From CAYMEK01 sp964389305 (lineage in GTDB: Bacteria > Spirochaetota > Spirochaetia > SZUA-6 > DRHE01): a stretch of DNA of 23,871 nt. The DNA lies in contig CAYMEK010000065.1 in assembly GCA_964389305.1 (NCBI GenBank), forward strand, positions 1-23,871, read 5' to 3'. Shown in pieces: positions 6,938 to 15,285 of this stretch (position 1 is the stretch's first letter; every line of letters begins with the position of its first letter). The notes under the pieces were generated by a model, which did not search any database, had not been told where the DNA came from, and was given only the letters and a program-made list of their open reading frames with translations. Made by a program: the position numbers and the translations under genes.

Positions 6938-7831
6938 ATGACAATCAAAGGGGTCGATCGACAGAAATGCACTCTCTGCCTCGAGTGTGTAAAGGACTGT
7001 CCGGCGCAGCTGTTCTCGCTGACAAACGGAGCCGGGCAGGAGAAAGCCGTGACGTATCAGGATCCGCACCGCTGGTGCCTGCACTGCGGCCATTGTCTCA
7101 GCGTGTGCCGCAACGACGCCGTGCTCTACGAATCGGATCAGCCGGCCTTCACCTGCAAAGGCATCGAGGATCCCGCTTCGCTTTGCGGCTATGAGCGCCT
7201 GCTCCGGTTCCTGCAGAGCAAGCGCTCGGTCCGTAGATACAGGGACAAGGATGTGCCTCGGGAGGTGGTCGAAGCGGTGCTGCGGGCCATGCAATACGCT
7301 CCCACGGGGCACAACCTGCAGGCCAACCGCTACCTGGTGATTACGGACAAGGCGAAGATACAGCCGATCATCGAGGAAACCGCCCGTATGTTCTCTCGCT
7401 TCAAAACGGCGGTGAAGCACCGCAGACTCTTCAGGCCCTTCGTTTCCAAGGGCATGTACGAGGTGATGAATGGCCCGGGCTTGGAGCAGGGACTCGAAGA
7501 CCTGATCGAAAAATGCGACCAGGGCAAGGATCCGATATTCCATTCCGCCCCGACCGTGGTCGTTGTGTACTATCCGAACCTAGGCGAGCTGTCCCTCCTC
7601 GATCCGACCATCGCCCTTACCTATGGCATGCTGGCAGCCCATTCCCTGGGACTGGGAACCTGTTGGATCGGGTTCGCCGTTCAGTCTCTGTTCAAGAACA
7701 AGAGGATGAAAAGGCTCCTGGGCATCGGCGACGATATGATCGTGGCAGGTGTAATGAGCCTTGGCTACCCGGCTGTGCAGTACCACCGGATTCCTCCGAG
7801 AAAAGATCTGGAGGTGAGCTGGTTAGGTTGA
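6938..7831 (+). CDS. Ferredoxin-nitroreductase fusion protein
   Basis: The 297-aa protein fuses an N-terminal two-cluster 4Fe-4S ferredoxin domain (Cys11, 14, 17, 21 followed by Pro, and Cys47, 50, 53, 57) to an FMN-dependent nitroreductase domain (from about residue 88). The latter shows RSVRRY at 96-101, APTGHNLQ at 121-128 and the C-terminal GLGTCWIG flavin loop. Electrons could thus pass from the iron-sulphur clusters to FMN and on to a nitro compound, quinone or similar acceptor in the cytoplasm. A strong AGAAAGGAG ribosome site precedes the ATG. It sits 66 bases after the TetR gene with that regulator's operator between them, so induction by its substrate is likely. Confidence 0.92.
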   Translation: MTIKGVDRQKCTLCLECVKDCPAQLFSLTNGAGQEKAVTYQDPHRWCLHCGHCLSVCRNDAVLYESDQPAFTCKGIEDPASLCGYERLLRFLQSKRSVRRYRDKDVPREVVEAVLRAMQYAPTGHNLQANRYLVITDKAKIQPIIEETARMFSRFKTAVKHRRLFRPFVSKGMYEVMNGPGLEQGLEDLIEKCDQGKDPIFHSAPTVVVVYYPNLGELSLLDPTIALTYGMLAAHSLGLGTCWIGFAVQSLFKNKRMKRLLGIGDDMIVAGVMSLGYPAVQYHRIPPRKDLEVSWLG

Positions 7832-7970
7832 GACATTCCGTGAATAGCGGGGAATAACCTGAAGAGCCCGACAGCCGGAGCAGAAGGTGGCAATGCCGCA
7901 AGCAGGCGGGCGCTTGACGGACTCCGGGCCGAAGCGTTACCTAGTAGGCATCAGGAGTTTCTGTTAGAGC

Positions 7971-8906
7971 ATGGAGTCGCATGGACGCCCCGCGCGTACC
8001 GCCGGACAGCCTTGCCCGGATGAGATCATCGCGCATATCCGCAGCCTGGAGGAGCAAGGAATACCCTGGTCTGTCTCCGCCCGGGAAGTACGTGGTTTCC
8101 TGGGGTTGCGGAAAGAAGATTTCTACACCCGCATCTATGGAGCGGAAACCGCAAGCCATCCGCTGGTAAGCCTGGCCTCGGCGACGACCGAGTACAGCCA
8201 GGACAACATCTGGGAGTTTGTGGCCCTAGTTGAGCTGTTCTGCGGACCGCAAACCGGGCAGCTGCTGGAGAAGGCGGGTATTTTCTTCAGCCATCCCGAG
8301 CAGTTGGAGATCATGGGCACCTTTCTCGCCAAGGCGAGCGATGTAGTCCGGAACCATGATCTGGAGGCCGGAGAGTTCTCGGCTATGCTGAGGGCCTTCA
8401 ACAGCTACGAGCGGGCCCGGGATGTGTACCTGGAGGAGTATTTTTCGCTGCCGGGCCTGGTCGCCGAGGCCGCCGCAAGCTACTGCCGGAGGCGTACGTT
8501 CGAAATTCCCGATCTGGCCGAGGCCAATGTACGCCGCCTGCTTCGCTTCTTCTTCCGCAAGCATGTGCTGGAACCACGAAGCATATTCGCCGCGCTGACA
8601 GCCAGACTCTTCGCCCAGGCGGTCGCGGAAGGCTACGCCGAGCAGCCGGACTATTACGGTTCCTCGGAACAGGCGCAGCCCGGCTGGGGCGCAGAAACGC
8701 CTGGACAGAGGAAGGGCGGGGAGTCCGCCGCCCTGTCCCGGGCCAGGGACTCCCTGGAGCTTGCAGGAAGGACACTCACCCGGTCTCTGCTCAAGACTCA
8801 GTACAAGCGGCTGATGAAGATCTATCATCCGGACATCAACCCCACGGGGCTGCGGCGCTGCCAGGAGATCAACTCCGCCTTCGCCTTATTGCTGGCCGAA
8901 CTCTAG
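7971..8906 (+). CDS. Protein with C-terminal J domain (DnaJ-like co-chaperone)
   Basis: Of 311 residues, only the last 56 or so are recognisable. They form a J domain with helix II QYKRLMKIYHPD, the essential HPD motif at 286-288 and helix III QEINSAF. It would stimulate the ATPase of a DnaK-type chaperone. There is no Gly/Phe region, zinc finger or DnaJ client domain, so this is a class III J protein. The N-terminal 240 residues are a mostly helical region of unknown fold, with many Leu/Ala/Glu residues. The ATG at 7971 is preceded by AGGAG only at a long distance (7952-7956), so the exact start is uncertain. The 139 bases upstream of the gene hold no feature I can support. Confidence 0.82.
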   Translation: MESHGRPARTAGQPCPDEIIAHIRSLEEQGIPWSVSAREVRGFLGLRKEDFYTRIYGAETASHPLVSLASATTEYSQDNIWEFVALVELFCGPQTGQLLEKAGIFFSHPEQLEIMGTFLAKASDVVRNHDLEAGEFSAMLRAFNSYERARDVYLEEYFSLPGLVAEAAASYCRRRTFEIPDLAEANVRRLLRFFFRKHVLEPRSIFAALTARLFAQAVAEGYAEQPDYYGSSEQAQPGWGAETPGQRKGGESAALSRARDSLELAGRTLTRSLLKTQYKRLMKIYHPDINPTGLRRCQEINSAFALLLAEL

Positions 8907-8965
8907 AGCTGCTGGAAAATGCTTGAATCCCGGAGACGCTCCCGCTACCATGGCCCGGTACGGTG

Positions 8966-9889
8966 ATGAGAAGGTCAAAGCTCAAAGACGACGTCCTGCT
9001 ACTCCTCACCTCCGCCATATGGGGATTTGCCTTCGTGGCGCAACGGGCCGGTATGGAGCACGTAGAGCCTTTCACCTTCAACGGCGTGCGCTTCGCTCTG
9101 GGCTCCCTTTCCCTGATCCCCCTGATTTTGCTGAGGCGGCGGCAGGCGAAGCGCCGGGCCGTGAACGGCCGGGTTTCCAGGAAAAAGGAGGCCGGCCGCC
9201 TGTGGCTGTACGGACTGCTGTCCGGTTGCGTGTTGTTCGCGGCGGCCTCGCTGCAGCAGGTCGGCATCGTCTACACCACCGCCGGGAAAGCCGGGTTCAT
9301 TACCGGGTTGTACGTCGTCCTGGTGCCTCTTTCAGGTCTGTTTTGGGGCCAGAGGGCCGGCTGGCCGCGCTGGGTCGGCGCCTGCCTGGCCGTCATAGGC
9401 CTGTATTTTCTCAGCATTACCAGAAGCTTCACGATCTCGAAAGGCGATTTCCTGGTTCTGCTCAGCGCTCTTTTCTGGACCGCCCACGTTCAGCTGATCG
9501 GTTGGTTTTCACCCAAAACCGATTCCATCGAGCTGGCCTGCATCCAGTTCGCCTGGTGCTCGCTTTTCAGCCTGGTGGCTTCGGCCGGGCTTGAAACGGT
9601 TCGCCCCGCATCGATTCTGCTGGCCGGGATTCCGATCCTGTACGGGGGGCTTTGCTCGGTCGGCATCGCCTACACCTTGCAGGTAGTGGTGCAGAAGACG
9701 GCCCATCCGGCTCATGCGGCCATCATCCTGAGTCTGGAGGGAGCATTCGCCGTGTTGGGGGGCTGGCTGATCCTGGGGGAAGTGCTTTCGGGCAGAGGAA
9801 TGCTCGGCTGCGCTCTGATGCTGGCCGGGATGATGGTCTCCCAGGCCTCCACGCTGCGCAATCCCGCGGCCGATGTTCAGGCCACGTAG
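8966..9889 (+). CDS. EamA/DMT-family membrane transporter
   Basis: The protein of about 307 residues has ten predicted hydrophobic segments arranged as two five-helix halves, as in the drug/metabolite transporter (EamA) family. The first helix carries the typical LTSAIWGFAFVAQR motif, and the second repeat ends with LEGAFAVLGGWLILGE, a family hallmark. Substrates of such exporters range from amino acids to metabolites and cannot be read from sequence. GTG at 8963 directly precedes the ATG used here; neither has a good ribosome site. The 3' end overlaps the convergent sigma-factor gene by 13 bases. Confidence 0.88.
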   Translation: MRRSKLKDDVLLLLTSAIWGFAFVAQRAGMEHVEPFTFNGVRFALGSLSLIPLILLRRRQAKRRAVNGRVSRKKEAGRLWLYGLLSGCVLFAAASLQQVGIVYTTAGKAGFITGLYVVLVPLSGLFWGQRAGWPRWVGACLAVIGLYFLSITRSFTISKGDFLVLLSALFWTAHVQLIGWFSPKTDSIELACIQFAWCSLFSLVASAGLETVRPASILLAGIPILYGGLCSVGIAYTLQVVVQKTAHPAHAAIILSLEGAFAVLGGWLILGEVLSGRGMLGCALMLAGMMVSQASTLRNPAADVQAT

Positions 9890-10725
9890 GATTCGAGAAG
9901 TTGGCGGCGGGATGGGGCACGAAGCTTTTTGATCGCCTTTTTCTCGATCTGGCGAATCCGCTCGCGGGAACGATTGTACCTCCTGCCGATTTCCCTTAAG
10001 GACAGGCGCTTGCTCCCGTCCAGGCCGAAACGGAGGGTGAGTACTTCCGCTTCCTGGATCGTCAGGGTGTTCAGCAGATCCCGGATATTTTCACGGAGTG
10101 ATCGGGAAACGACGGACTGCTCGGGGCTCTTTCTGTTCGGATCAGGGATAAAATCCAGTAGCTGTGAACAATCCGCGGATCCCTTTACCGGTGTGTCTAG
10201 GGAGAGGGGCTGCCGGGCCAGGGCCAGGAGGTTGGCCACATGGTCCGCTTCCAGGCCGAGCTCCCCGGCGATTTTTTCAACAGTGGCGGCGCCGCTTCCT
10301 TTACAGAGCATTTCCCTGCGCTTGCGCTCGATATGCACGAGCTCGTTGGCCCGGTTCCAGGGCAGTCGAATAACGCGGGAGTCCTCTGAGAGCGCCTTCA
10401 AAATAGACTGCCGCACCCACCAGGCGGCGTAGGAGATGAAATGACAGCCCCTGTCGACATCGAAGTGCTCCAGCGCCTTGAGCAGGCCGATATTTCCTTC
10501 GCTTATCAGATCGAGCAGCGGGATATCTCTGTTGCGATATCTCCTGGCAACGGCTACCACAAACCGAAGGTTCGCCAGCACCAGCTTCTCCTTTGCCTTC
10601 GAATCGCCCGCCAGGGCTCGTCGAATCAACCTGGCCTCCTCCTCACGGCTGGGAAGGGGATAGCGGTTTATTTCTTTCAAATACAGGGATAAGAGATTCT
10701 CTTCCGTTCTCGAACGCGCCTTCAT
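9877..10725 (-). CDS. Sigma70-family RNA polymerase sigma factor (group 2-like)
   Basis: The 282-aa protein has region 1.2 (about 10-40) and region 2 (about 46-116, with LRFVVAVARRY, DLISEGNIGLLKA and ISYAAWWVRQSI). Region 3 spans about 125-200, and region 4 about 210-270, with the helix-turn-helix SLREIGRRYNRSRERIRQIE. Region 1.1 is absent and the length is short compared with RpoD, so it is most likely an alternative, group 2 (RpoS-like) sigma factor or a minimal primary sigma. Regions 2.4 and 4.2 look like the RpoD type, so its promoters probably resemble TTGACA/TATAAT. The ATG has an AAGGGG ribosome site. It converges on and overlaps the transporter gene. Confidence 0.92.
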   Translation of the reverse strand: MKARSRTEENLLSLYLKEINRYPLPSREEEARLIRRALAGDSKAKEKLVLANLRFVVAVARRYRNRDIPLLDLISEGNIGLLKALEHFDVDRGCHFISYAAWWVRQSILKALSEDSRVIRLPWNRANELVHIERKRREMLCKGSGAATVEKIAGELGLEADHVANLLALARQPLSLDTPVKGSADCSQLLDFIPDPNRKSPEQSVVSRSLRENIRDLLNTLTIQEAEVLTLRFGLDGSKRLSLREIGRRYNRSRERIRQIEKKAIKKLRAPSRRQLLESYVA

Positions 10726-10884
10726 GGTTGCCCCTTCCCGGAACCGAATTACCGTTCTGTGGAGGACGCTAGTCCGGCTCCTCGTCTAGAAGAAAGCTAA
10801 CCAAAGGCGGGTATTGTTGAGACCGGACCAAAGTATGGTTTTGGTAGGGGCGAGGGAGCGAGCGGCGGGACAACGTCCGGCCGG

Positions 10885-11367
10885 TCAGCCGGTTATTACA
10901 GCCCGGATGTAGTAGAAGGCGATGGCGCCGCTGACGGCCAGTTTCAGGGCAATGCCGAGCATGGTGCCCAGAAATACACCCCAGCCCGCTCTGAGGGCGT
11001 TTTCCCTGTGCTTGCTGAAAATCAGCTCCCCGATCACGGCCCCGGCGAAGGTGCCCAGGACCATTCCAAAAGGAGGGAAGAAGATCATGCCAGCCAGCAT
11101 GCCTATGATCGAGCCCCAGATACCGGCTTTACTGGCTCCTTTGCGCTTGGAGGCCAGAACCGGCAGAAAGAAATCCAGCAGCGTCACCCCTACCGTGCAG
11201 ACACCCAGTATAATCAGCAGAGCCGGGCTGAACGCCTGCCACCTGCGGATGAAGGACAGCAGGATCAACGCCGCGTAGCTCAGAGGCGGCCCGGGAATTG
11301 CGGGAAGCACGCAGCCGATGATGCCCAGCACCAGCAGCACGAATCCGAGGATGACCAGCACGACCAT
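10885..11367 (-). CDS. DUF456 family membrane protein
   Basis: The 160-aa protein is almost wholly hydrophobic, with four or five membrane segments and glycine-rich turns. The pattern GCVLPAIPGPPLSYAAL near the N-terminus, the FFPPFGMVLGTFAGAVIGEL stretch and the final LGTMLGIALKL helix match the DUF456 family. These are small bacterial inner-membrane proteins of unknown function, and the glycine zipper-like spacing suggests tight helix packing. It is divergent from the epimerase gene at 11427. The 159 bases between its stop and the sigma-factor start contain no feature I can support. Confidence 0.85.
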   Translation of the reverse strand: MVVLVILGFVLLVLGIIGCVLPAIPGPPLSYAALILLSFIRRWQAFSPALLIILGVCTVGVTLLDFFLPVLASKRKGASKAGIWGSIIGMLAGMIFFPPFGMVLGTFAGAVIGELIFSKHRENALRAGWGVFLGTMLGIALKLAVSGAIAFYYIRAVITG

Positions 11368-11426
11368 GAGGATATTCTATTGAAAGTTTCCCGCCTTTCC
11401 AACATGGTAACTGGAGATCTATCGCC

Positions 11427-12377
11427 ATGAGAGTTCTTCTTACCGGCTGCGACGGCTTTATCGGCGGAGCACTGCAGGAGTACCTGGTCGGCTCGGGACA
11501 CGAGGTTACCGGCACCTGTTTTTTACGCCCGCCCGCCCAGGGGGAGATATCCCTCGACCTGACGGCGATCGAGCAGTTCCGACGGCTGCCACGACGCCGC
11601 TTTGATGCCGTGGTGCATGCTGCGGGGCTGGTGGATCAGAGAGCGGCCCGCAAGCGTTTATACGCGGTCAACGCCGCAGGAACCCGTAATCTGAGCGTAT
11701 GGGCCCGCCGATGCGGATGTCCTCATTTCATCTATCTGAGCTCCGTCAGCGTGTACGGGCTCAAGACCATCGGGCAGGATCGAGCAGAGAGCACGACCCG
11801 GCGCTGCTGCGGAGCACCGTTCGTTCCGTATATGGGCTCCAAGGCCAGGGCTGAGCGCCATATCGAGGCCGGTGGCTCGGGCTTCACGATACTGCGGCTT
11901 CCGGCAGTCCTGGGCCGACTGGATTCGTACCTGTCACCCACCATAATCCGGGCCCTTTTGGACGGAAGCTTCTTTTTCTGCGGTGACGGGCTGCGTAGGG
12001 TCTCTCTGCTGTATGTACGAAACCTGGGTCCAATCGTCGATGGCCTTCTCGCCGCCGGACCTACAGGGCAGGCGTTCAACTGCTGTGACGCCCATGTGAT
12101 CTGGAGATCTCTAGTAGCCGAGTACGCCCGCCGCCTCGGCGTGAAGCTGCCGCGCCGCCGGCGGTCCGCCATCACCCTGGCTTCACATCTGGCGGATAAA
12201 CACTATCTGCTGCTCCTTACCTTCTCGCGTTTCGGCAGCCATTTCCCCGACGATGCGCTGCACGCCCAGTTTGACCACCACCATCAATTCCGCTGGCAGG
12301 ACGGGGTGGGCGAAGCGGTGGCAGCCTATCTGGCAGCGGGGCGCAGCCAGACCGAGGACAGCGGAGGTCCAGGGTAG
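11427..12377 (+). CDS. NAD-dependent epimerase/dehydratase (extended SDR)
   Basis: The 316-aa protein is an extended short-chain dehydrogenase. It has the N-terminal nucleotide-binding motif TGCDGFIGG (GxxGxxG at 7-13), VVHAAG after the fourth strand, the catalytic Ser in YLSSVSVYG, and the catalytic Tyr/Lys pair in PYMGSKARAE. Members act on nucleotide sugars or other carbonyl substrates such as sterol-like or flavonoid-like compounds. The C-terminal third is atypical, rich in Arg and His (DALHAQFDHHHQF), and gives no hint of substrate. The ATG has a GGAG ribosome site ten or so bases upstream. It stands alone between divergent and co-directional neighbours. Confidence 0.85.
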   Translation: MRVLLTGCDGFIGGALQEYLVGSGHEVTGTCFLRPPAQGEISLDLTAIEQFRRLPRRRFDAVVHAAGLVDQRAARKRLYAVNAAGTRNLSVWARRCGCPHFIYLSSVSVYGLKTIGQDRAESTTRRCCGAPFVPYMGSKARAERHIEAGGSGFTILRLPAVLGRLDSYLSPTIIRALLDGSFFFCGDGLRRVSLLYVRNLGPIVDGLLAAGPTGQAFNCCDAHVIWRSLVAEYARRLGVKLPRRRRSAITLASHLADKHYLLLLTFSRFGSHFPDDALHAQFDHHHQFRWQDGVGEAVAAYLAAGRSQTEDSGGPG

Positions 12378-12444
12378 AAAGCCGCGCTTTGAGGTAGCCG
12401 ATCCGGCCCTCGGGTAATAAGTCTGCATTGGACTGACCGGAAAG

Positions 12445-12490
12445 CTATTAGTATCTTTATTAATAGGTACTTTTCCTGTTCCGGGAAAGT
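12445..12490. promoter_or_regulatory. Two adjacent inverted repeats upstream of the 22-mer repeat protein
   Basis: CTATTA at 12445-12450 pairs with TAATAG at 12461-12466. ACTTTTCC at 12469-12476 pairs with GGGAAAGT at 12483-12490 (seven of eight bases). Both lie in the 184-base AT-rich leader of the 12562 gene, where regulatory sites are expected. Neither is followed by a T-run. Function is unproven. Confidence 0.3.
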
Positions 12491-12561
12491 ATAAAGACGG
12501 TCGTTTTCATATCTTACAGAATAGTATTTTTCTTATGATTGGCGGAAGGAGGATATAGAGT

Positions 12562-13392
12562 ATGGCAGAGAGCTCAACAGGCAAAGACACCGGCAAGGAA
12601 AAGCCGGCAGGCGGCGAAGCCGGGCAGTCTGCTTCCAGCAGTGCATCCTCGGCTCCTGCGGCCGGGAAAGGCTCCAAGTCTTCGGGGTCGGGTGGAAGCA
12701 AAGGAACGTCGAAGAAAGAAAAGAGCCGGATCGCTTCTCCACGGGTCAAAGCGAGCGCCCAGAAGGCTGTCGACAAGGGTCAAAAGAGCGCGGAGGCGAC
12801 GTCGGCTGGAATCTCCGAGGTGAAGGACGCCGCCCGGCAGCTCGGCGAGCAGGCCAAGAAGAAAGTCGCAGCCCAGGCTGATTCGGCGCTGCAGAAAGCC
12901 AGAAAAGGGCTGAGCGAGACTCAAAAGAGGGTGCAGGAGGGAGTGGGAACATCAGTCGAGAAAGCCAGGAAAGGCCTGGGCGGTGCTCAAAAAACGGTAC
13001 GAGAGGAAGTAGCCCCCACGGTGGAAAAGGCGAAACGAGGCCTGAAAGACGCGCAGGCTCGAGCACGGGACGAGTTGGGACCGATCGCCGAAAAGGCGGG
13101 TAAGGGTTTGAGCAAGGCGCAGAAGAAGCTTAGCGCGGCACTGAAAGCCACGGCCCACGCAACCCGCAAGTCCGCCAGGATACTCGGCATCAAAGCAAGC
13201 ATATCGAGCCAGATACGAAAAAGACAGAACCTGTTCGCCGACCTCGGCGAGGCTTACTTCCAGAGTGTGAAAAAGAGAACCCCGGCCGGTAGCGACGATG
13301 CGCTCAAATCTCTGGTCGACCGGATAGATAGGGTGAATCGCGAGATACAGGCGCTTGAAGCCAGAGAAAAAGCCACCCGGGAATCCCCGTGA
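12562..13392 (+). CDS. Lys/Ala-rich protein with four tandem 22-residue amphipathic repeats
   Basis: I do not recognise a named family. The 276-aa protein starts with about 60 residues of low-complexity Gly/Ser/Lys sequence. A Lys/Ala helix and four consecutive 22-residue repeats follow at 110-131, 132-153, 154-175 and 176-197, each with the core (V/A)EKA-(K/R)-x-GL-xx-AQ and two ending in a proline-containing turn. A basic segment and a short coiled-coil-like tail (about 245-270) complete it. There are no signal peptide, membrane helices or cysteines. Such proline-punctuated 22-mers (two 11-mers) resemble apolipoprotein A or group 3 LEA helices, which suggests membrane-, DNA- or stress-related binding; this is inference. 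The ribosome site AAGGAGG (12546-12552) is strong. It converges on the lipoprotein gene, leaving six bases. Confidence 0.75.
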   Translation: MAESSTGKDTGKEKPAGGEAGQSASSSASSAPAAGKGSKSSGSGGSKGTSKKEKSRIASPRVKASAQKAVDKGQKSAEATSAGISEVKDAARQLGEQAKKKVAAQADSALQKARKGLSETQKRVQEGVGTSVEKARKGLGGAQKTVREEVAPTVEKAKRGLKDAQARARDELGPIAEKAGKGLSKAQKKLSAALKATAHATRKSARILGIKASISSQIRKRQNLFADLGEAYFQSVKKRTPAGSDDALKSLVDRIDRVNREIQALEAREKATRESP

Positions 13393-13398
13393 GCCTGC

Positions 13399-14142
13399 TC
13401 AAGGCGTGACGTAGTAGGGTCCGCTGATCACCCCCAGATTCCGTTGCGGCACGTATCCGTAGACCTTGAAGCTGAATCCTCCCTGAAGCGGCGCTTGAGC
13501 TCGGATGACGGCTTCGACCGCCAGAGACCCTTGCCCGGCCGGATAAGCGGTGACGAATCGGCCCCCTGTGTCGTAGAGCCACAGCTGATATGATTGAAGC
13601 GCTCCGGCGATCTCGATCCTTCCGTTTCGTACATTGACTGCGGGCAGAAATCTGCGGTTGTTGCTGATAGAGGTAGATTCGATTCGTATCTCCTGCTCCG
13701 CCGAATCTCCGCCCACATCGCGCAGCAGGACCCGGTATATTCCGCCTGGAAAGGAGGAACCTGCGGGCATGCGCAGCGAGTTAGAGCCGATCCACAGCTC
13801 CTCGCCGGAACCGGACTGAACCCAGTTTTCTCCGTCCAGGTGCCACAACAGCTCCTGCTCATCATTGATCAGATAGACCTCCTCGATGTCCTCGAAGCCG
13901 TCGGGATCGCTGGGCTTCACAAACAGGCTCAGCGATTGATAGGAGACATTCTGTTCGCGGTCTTCTATCAGGTTGAGCCGCCAGAAAACCCTCAGGATCT
14001 CCGGGGGCTCACCCGTGCAGGCTTGCACGAGGAAAAGGACGACGACGGCGAACAGAAACGTCTGGATCACTCTGAGTCGAATCGAGAGAGGCTTGGGCTT
14101 CACGGGAGCCTCGCAGGCCTTCAGGCGGAGCGCTCGCTTCAT
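13399..14142 (-). CDS. Predicted lipoprotein, unknown function
   Basis: The 247-aa protein has a long basic N-terminal tail, a hydrophobic segment (about residues 25-40) and a lipobox LVQAC just after it, so it is probably lipid-anchored through that cysteine. The Gln before Ala makes the box relaxed, as tolerated in spirochaetes. The mature part is beta-rich, with YLINDEQELLWHLDGENW and a strand region like an Ig- or fibronectin-type repeat (DGFEDIEEVYLINDEQ, GGIYRVLLRDVGGDSAEQ), and has no recognised domain. The frame is open well upstream, but the ATG at 14142 fits best. It has GAGGA six bases ahead and lies eight bases after the stop of the thymidine-kinase-like gene, so the two form an operon. 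Confidence 0.78.
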   Translation of the reverse strand: MKRALRLKACEAPVKPKPLSIRLRVIQTFLFAVVVLFLVQACTGEPPEILRVFWRLNLIEDREQNVSYQSLSLFVKPSDPDGFEDIEEVYLINDEQELLWHLDGENWVQSGSGEELWIGSNSLRMPAGSSFPGGIYRVLLRDVGGDSAEQEIRIESTSISNNRRFLPAVNVRNGRIEIAGALQSYQLWLYDTGGRFVTAYPAGQGSLAVEAVIRAQAPLQGGFSFKVYGYVPQRNLGVISGPYYVTP

Positions 14143-14150
14143 GCTTGTCC

Positions 14151-15254
14151 TCACAGCACCCGGCCGTTGTCGCTGAGTCGACGCGCCAGGTACCCACGAT
14201 CCAACTCGAGGGAATCGATAAGCTCCAGTACCTGCTCCCGGGAGACGAGATTCTGCTCGGCGTGCAGAAAGATCAGCGCTTTCTCGGCCAGGCAGGGGAC
14301 CTTCAGGGCGTTCATCATTATCGGCAGAGGCGTTTCCCCGTGAAGGTGCCGCTCGGCCAGGTGCCGGAAGAGGGCCGATCCCTCGATGTTCGACCTGATA
14401 AGCTTCAGCTCGGTGCGTAAAGGCTCCAGGTCGCCGGCCGCGGCTGTCTCCCCCAGAGGTTTCAGAATCAGGTAGGTGTATTCCTTCCCGGGCAGGTAGT
14501 GATGGCTGTCGCACCGCGTGCAGTAGTTTGGCTCCCTTGGATCGGATTTTTCCTGGTCTCCGCCCACGATGATAAGGGGATCGAAATACAGGGCGGGGCA
14601 CTCCTGGCCGTCCACCAGGTAGTAGCGATACGTGTTCAGGGAATCCTCCAAACACTCGCCGTGCTCGCAGTAGGCGGTCAGGGGGAAGATGTCGGTTGCC
14701 GTCTCGAGAAGCAGCCGGGCGGTGATATTGAAGATCTCCCTGCGAAAGTTGAGGATCAGCGTCGGGAATATGTACACGGTTTCCCGACGCCGGGAATCGC
14801 GTTCCACGACGTAGACCAGCCGCTCTTCGTAGAAAGCCGCCTCATCGATGATCCAGGTCCCCACCTCGGAATTCTTCGTGATGATTTTTTCGAGGTCGAA
14901 GGAGTTCTTGATGTCGGCAGTGTACCTGCCGCAGCGTTCATATCCGTTGCGGTAGGGCAGGGCATCCGGAGGATATTCGGGGAAACGCTCCCTGTCAAGC
15001 AGAGAGCGGATAAAAAAGACCTTGCGGCGGTCGGTGTTACTGGAACAGGTCTCTTCCCTGGCCAGACCTTTTTTCCGCTGTGCCACCAGGGAATCCCGCC
15101 AGACCCGGGCGCAGTACTCCGTTTTCCCGGAGCCCATTGGACCGATAACCAGGATTCTGCGGCCGCCCCTCTTGAAATCGAAATGATTGAACGGGCTATG
15201 AAAGCGAAGGTTCGGGAAACCGAGACTTCTCAGAAGCTGCGTCTCCTGCTCCAT
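14151..15254 (-). CDS. Thymidine-kinase-like P-loop protein, enlarged
   Basis: The 367-aa protein carries the layout of type II thymidine kinases. The Walker A is GPMGSGKTE at 38-46 and the DEAAF box (DEAQF in true enzymes) is at 137-141. LNFRREIF resembles the lid region, and DIFPLTAYCEHGEC is followed by FDPLIIVGGD and CTRCDSHHYL, giving zinc ligands Cys196, 201, 245 and 248. Typical enzymes are about 190-220 residues. Here an N-terminal extension of about 30 residues, a long insertion between Walker A and DEAA, and a C-terminal helical extension of more than 100 residues are added. It may be a divergent nucleoside kinase or a repurposed member. It is co-transcribed with the lipoprotein gene and divergent from argR. 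Confidence 0.75.
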   Translation of the reverse strand: MEQETQLLRSLGFPNLRFHSPFNHFDFKRGGRRILVIGPMGSGKTEYCARVWRDSLVAQRKKGLAREETCSSNTDRRKVFFIRSLLDRERFPEYPPDALPYRNGYERCGRYTADIKNSFDLEKIITKNSEVGTWIIDEAAFYEERLVYVVERDSRRRETVYIFPTLILNFRREIFNITARLLLETATDIFPLTAYCEHGECLEDSLNTYRYYLVDGQECPALYFDPLIIVGGDQEKSDPREPNYCTRCDSHHYLPGKEYTYLILKPLGETAAAGDLEPLRTELKLIRSNIEGSALFRHLAERHLHGETPLPIMMNALKVPCLAEKALIFLHAEQNLVSREQVLELIDSLELDRGYLARRLSDNGRVL

Positions 15255-15285
15255 GAGCTACAAGGTACCCCAGGGTGAGGCGGTG

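Noticed and set aside
6434..7543. 369-aa minus-strand ORF
   Set aside because: Covers the complement of the TetR and nitroreductase genes and the operator between them; no recognisable motif.
14143..14655. Upstream extension of the lipoprotein frame
   Set aside because: It overlaps the thymidine-kinase-like gene in another frame. The ATG at 14142 has a ribosome site and gives a proper lipoprotein signal.
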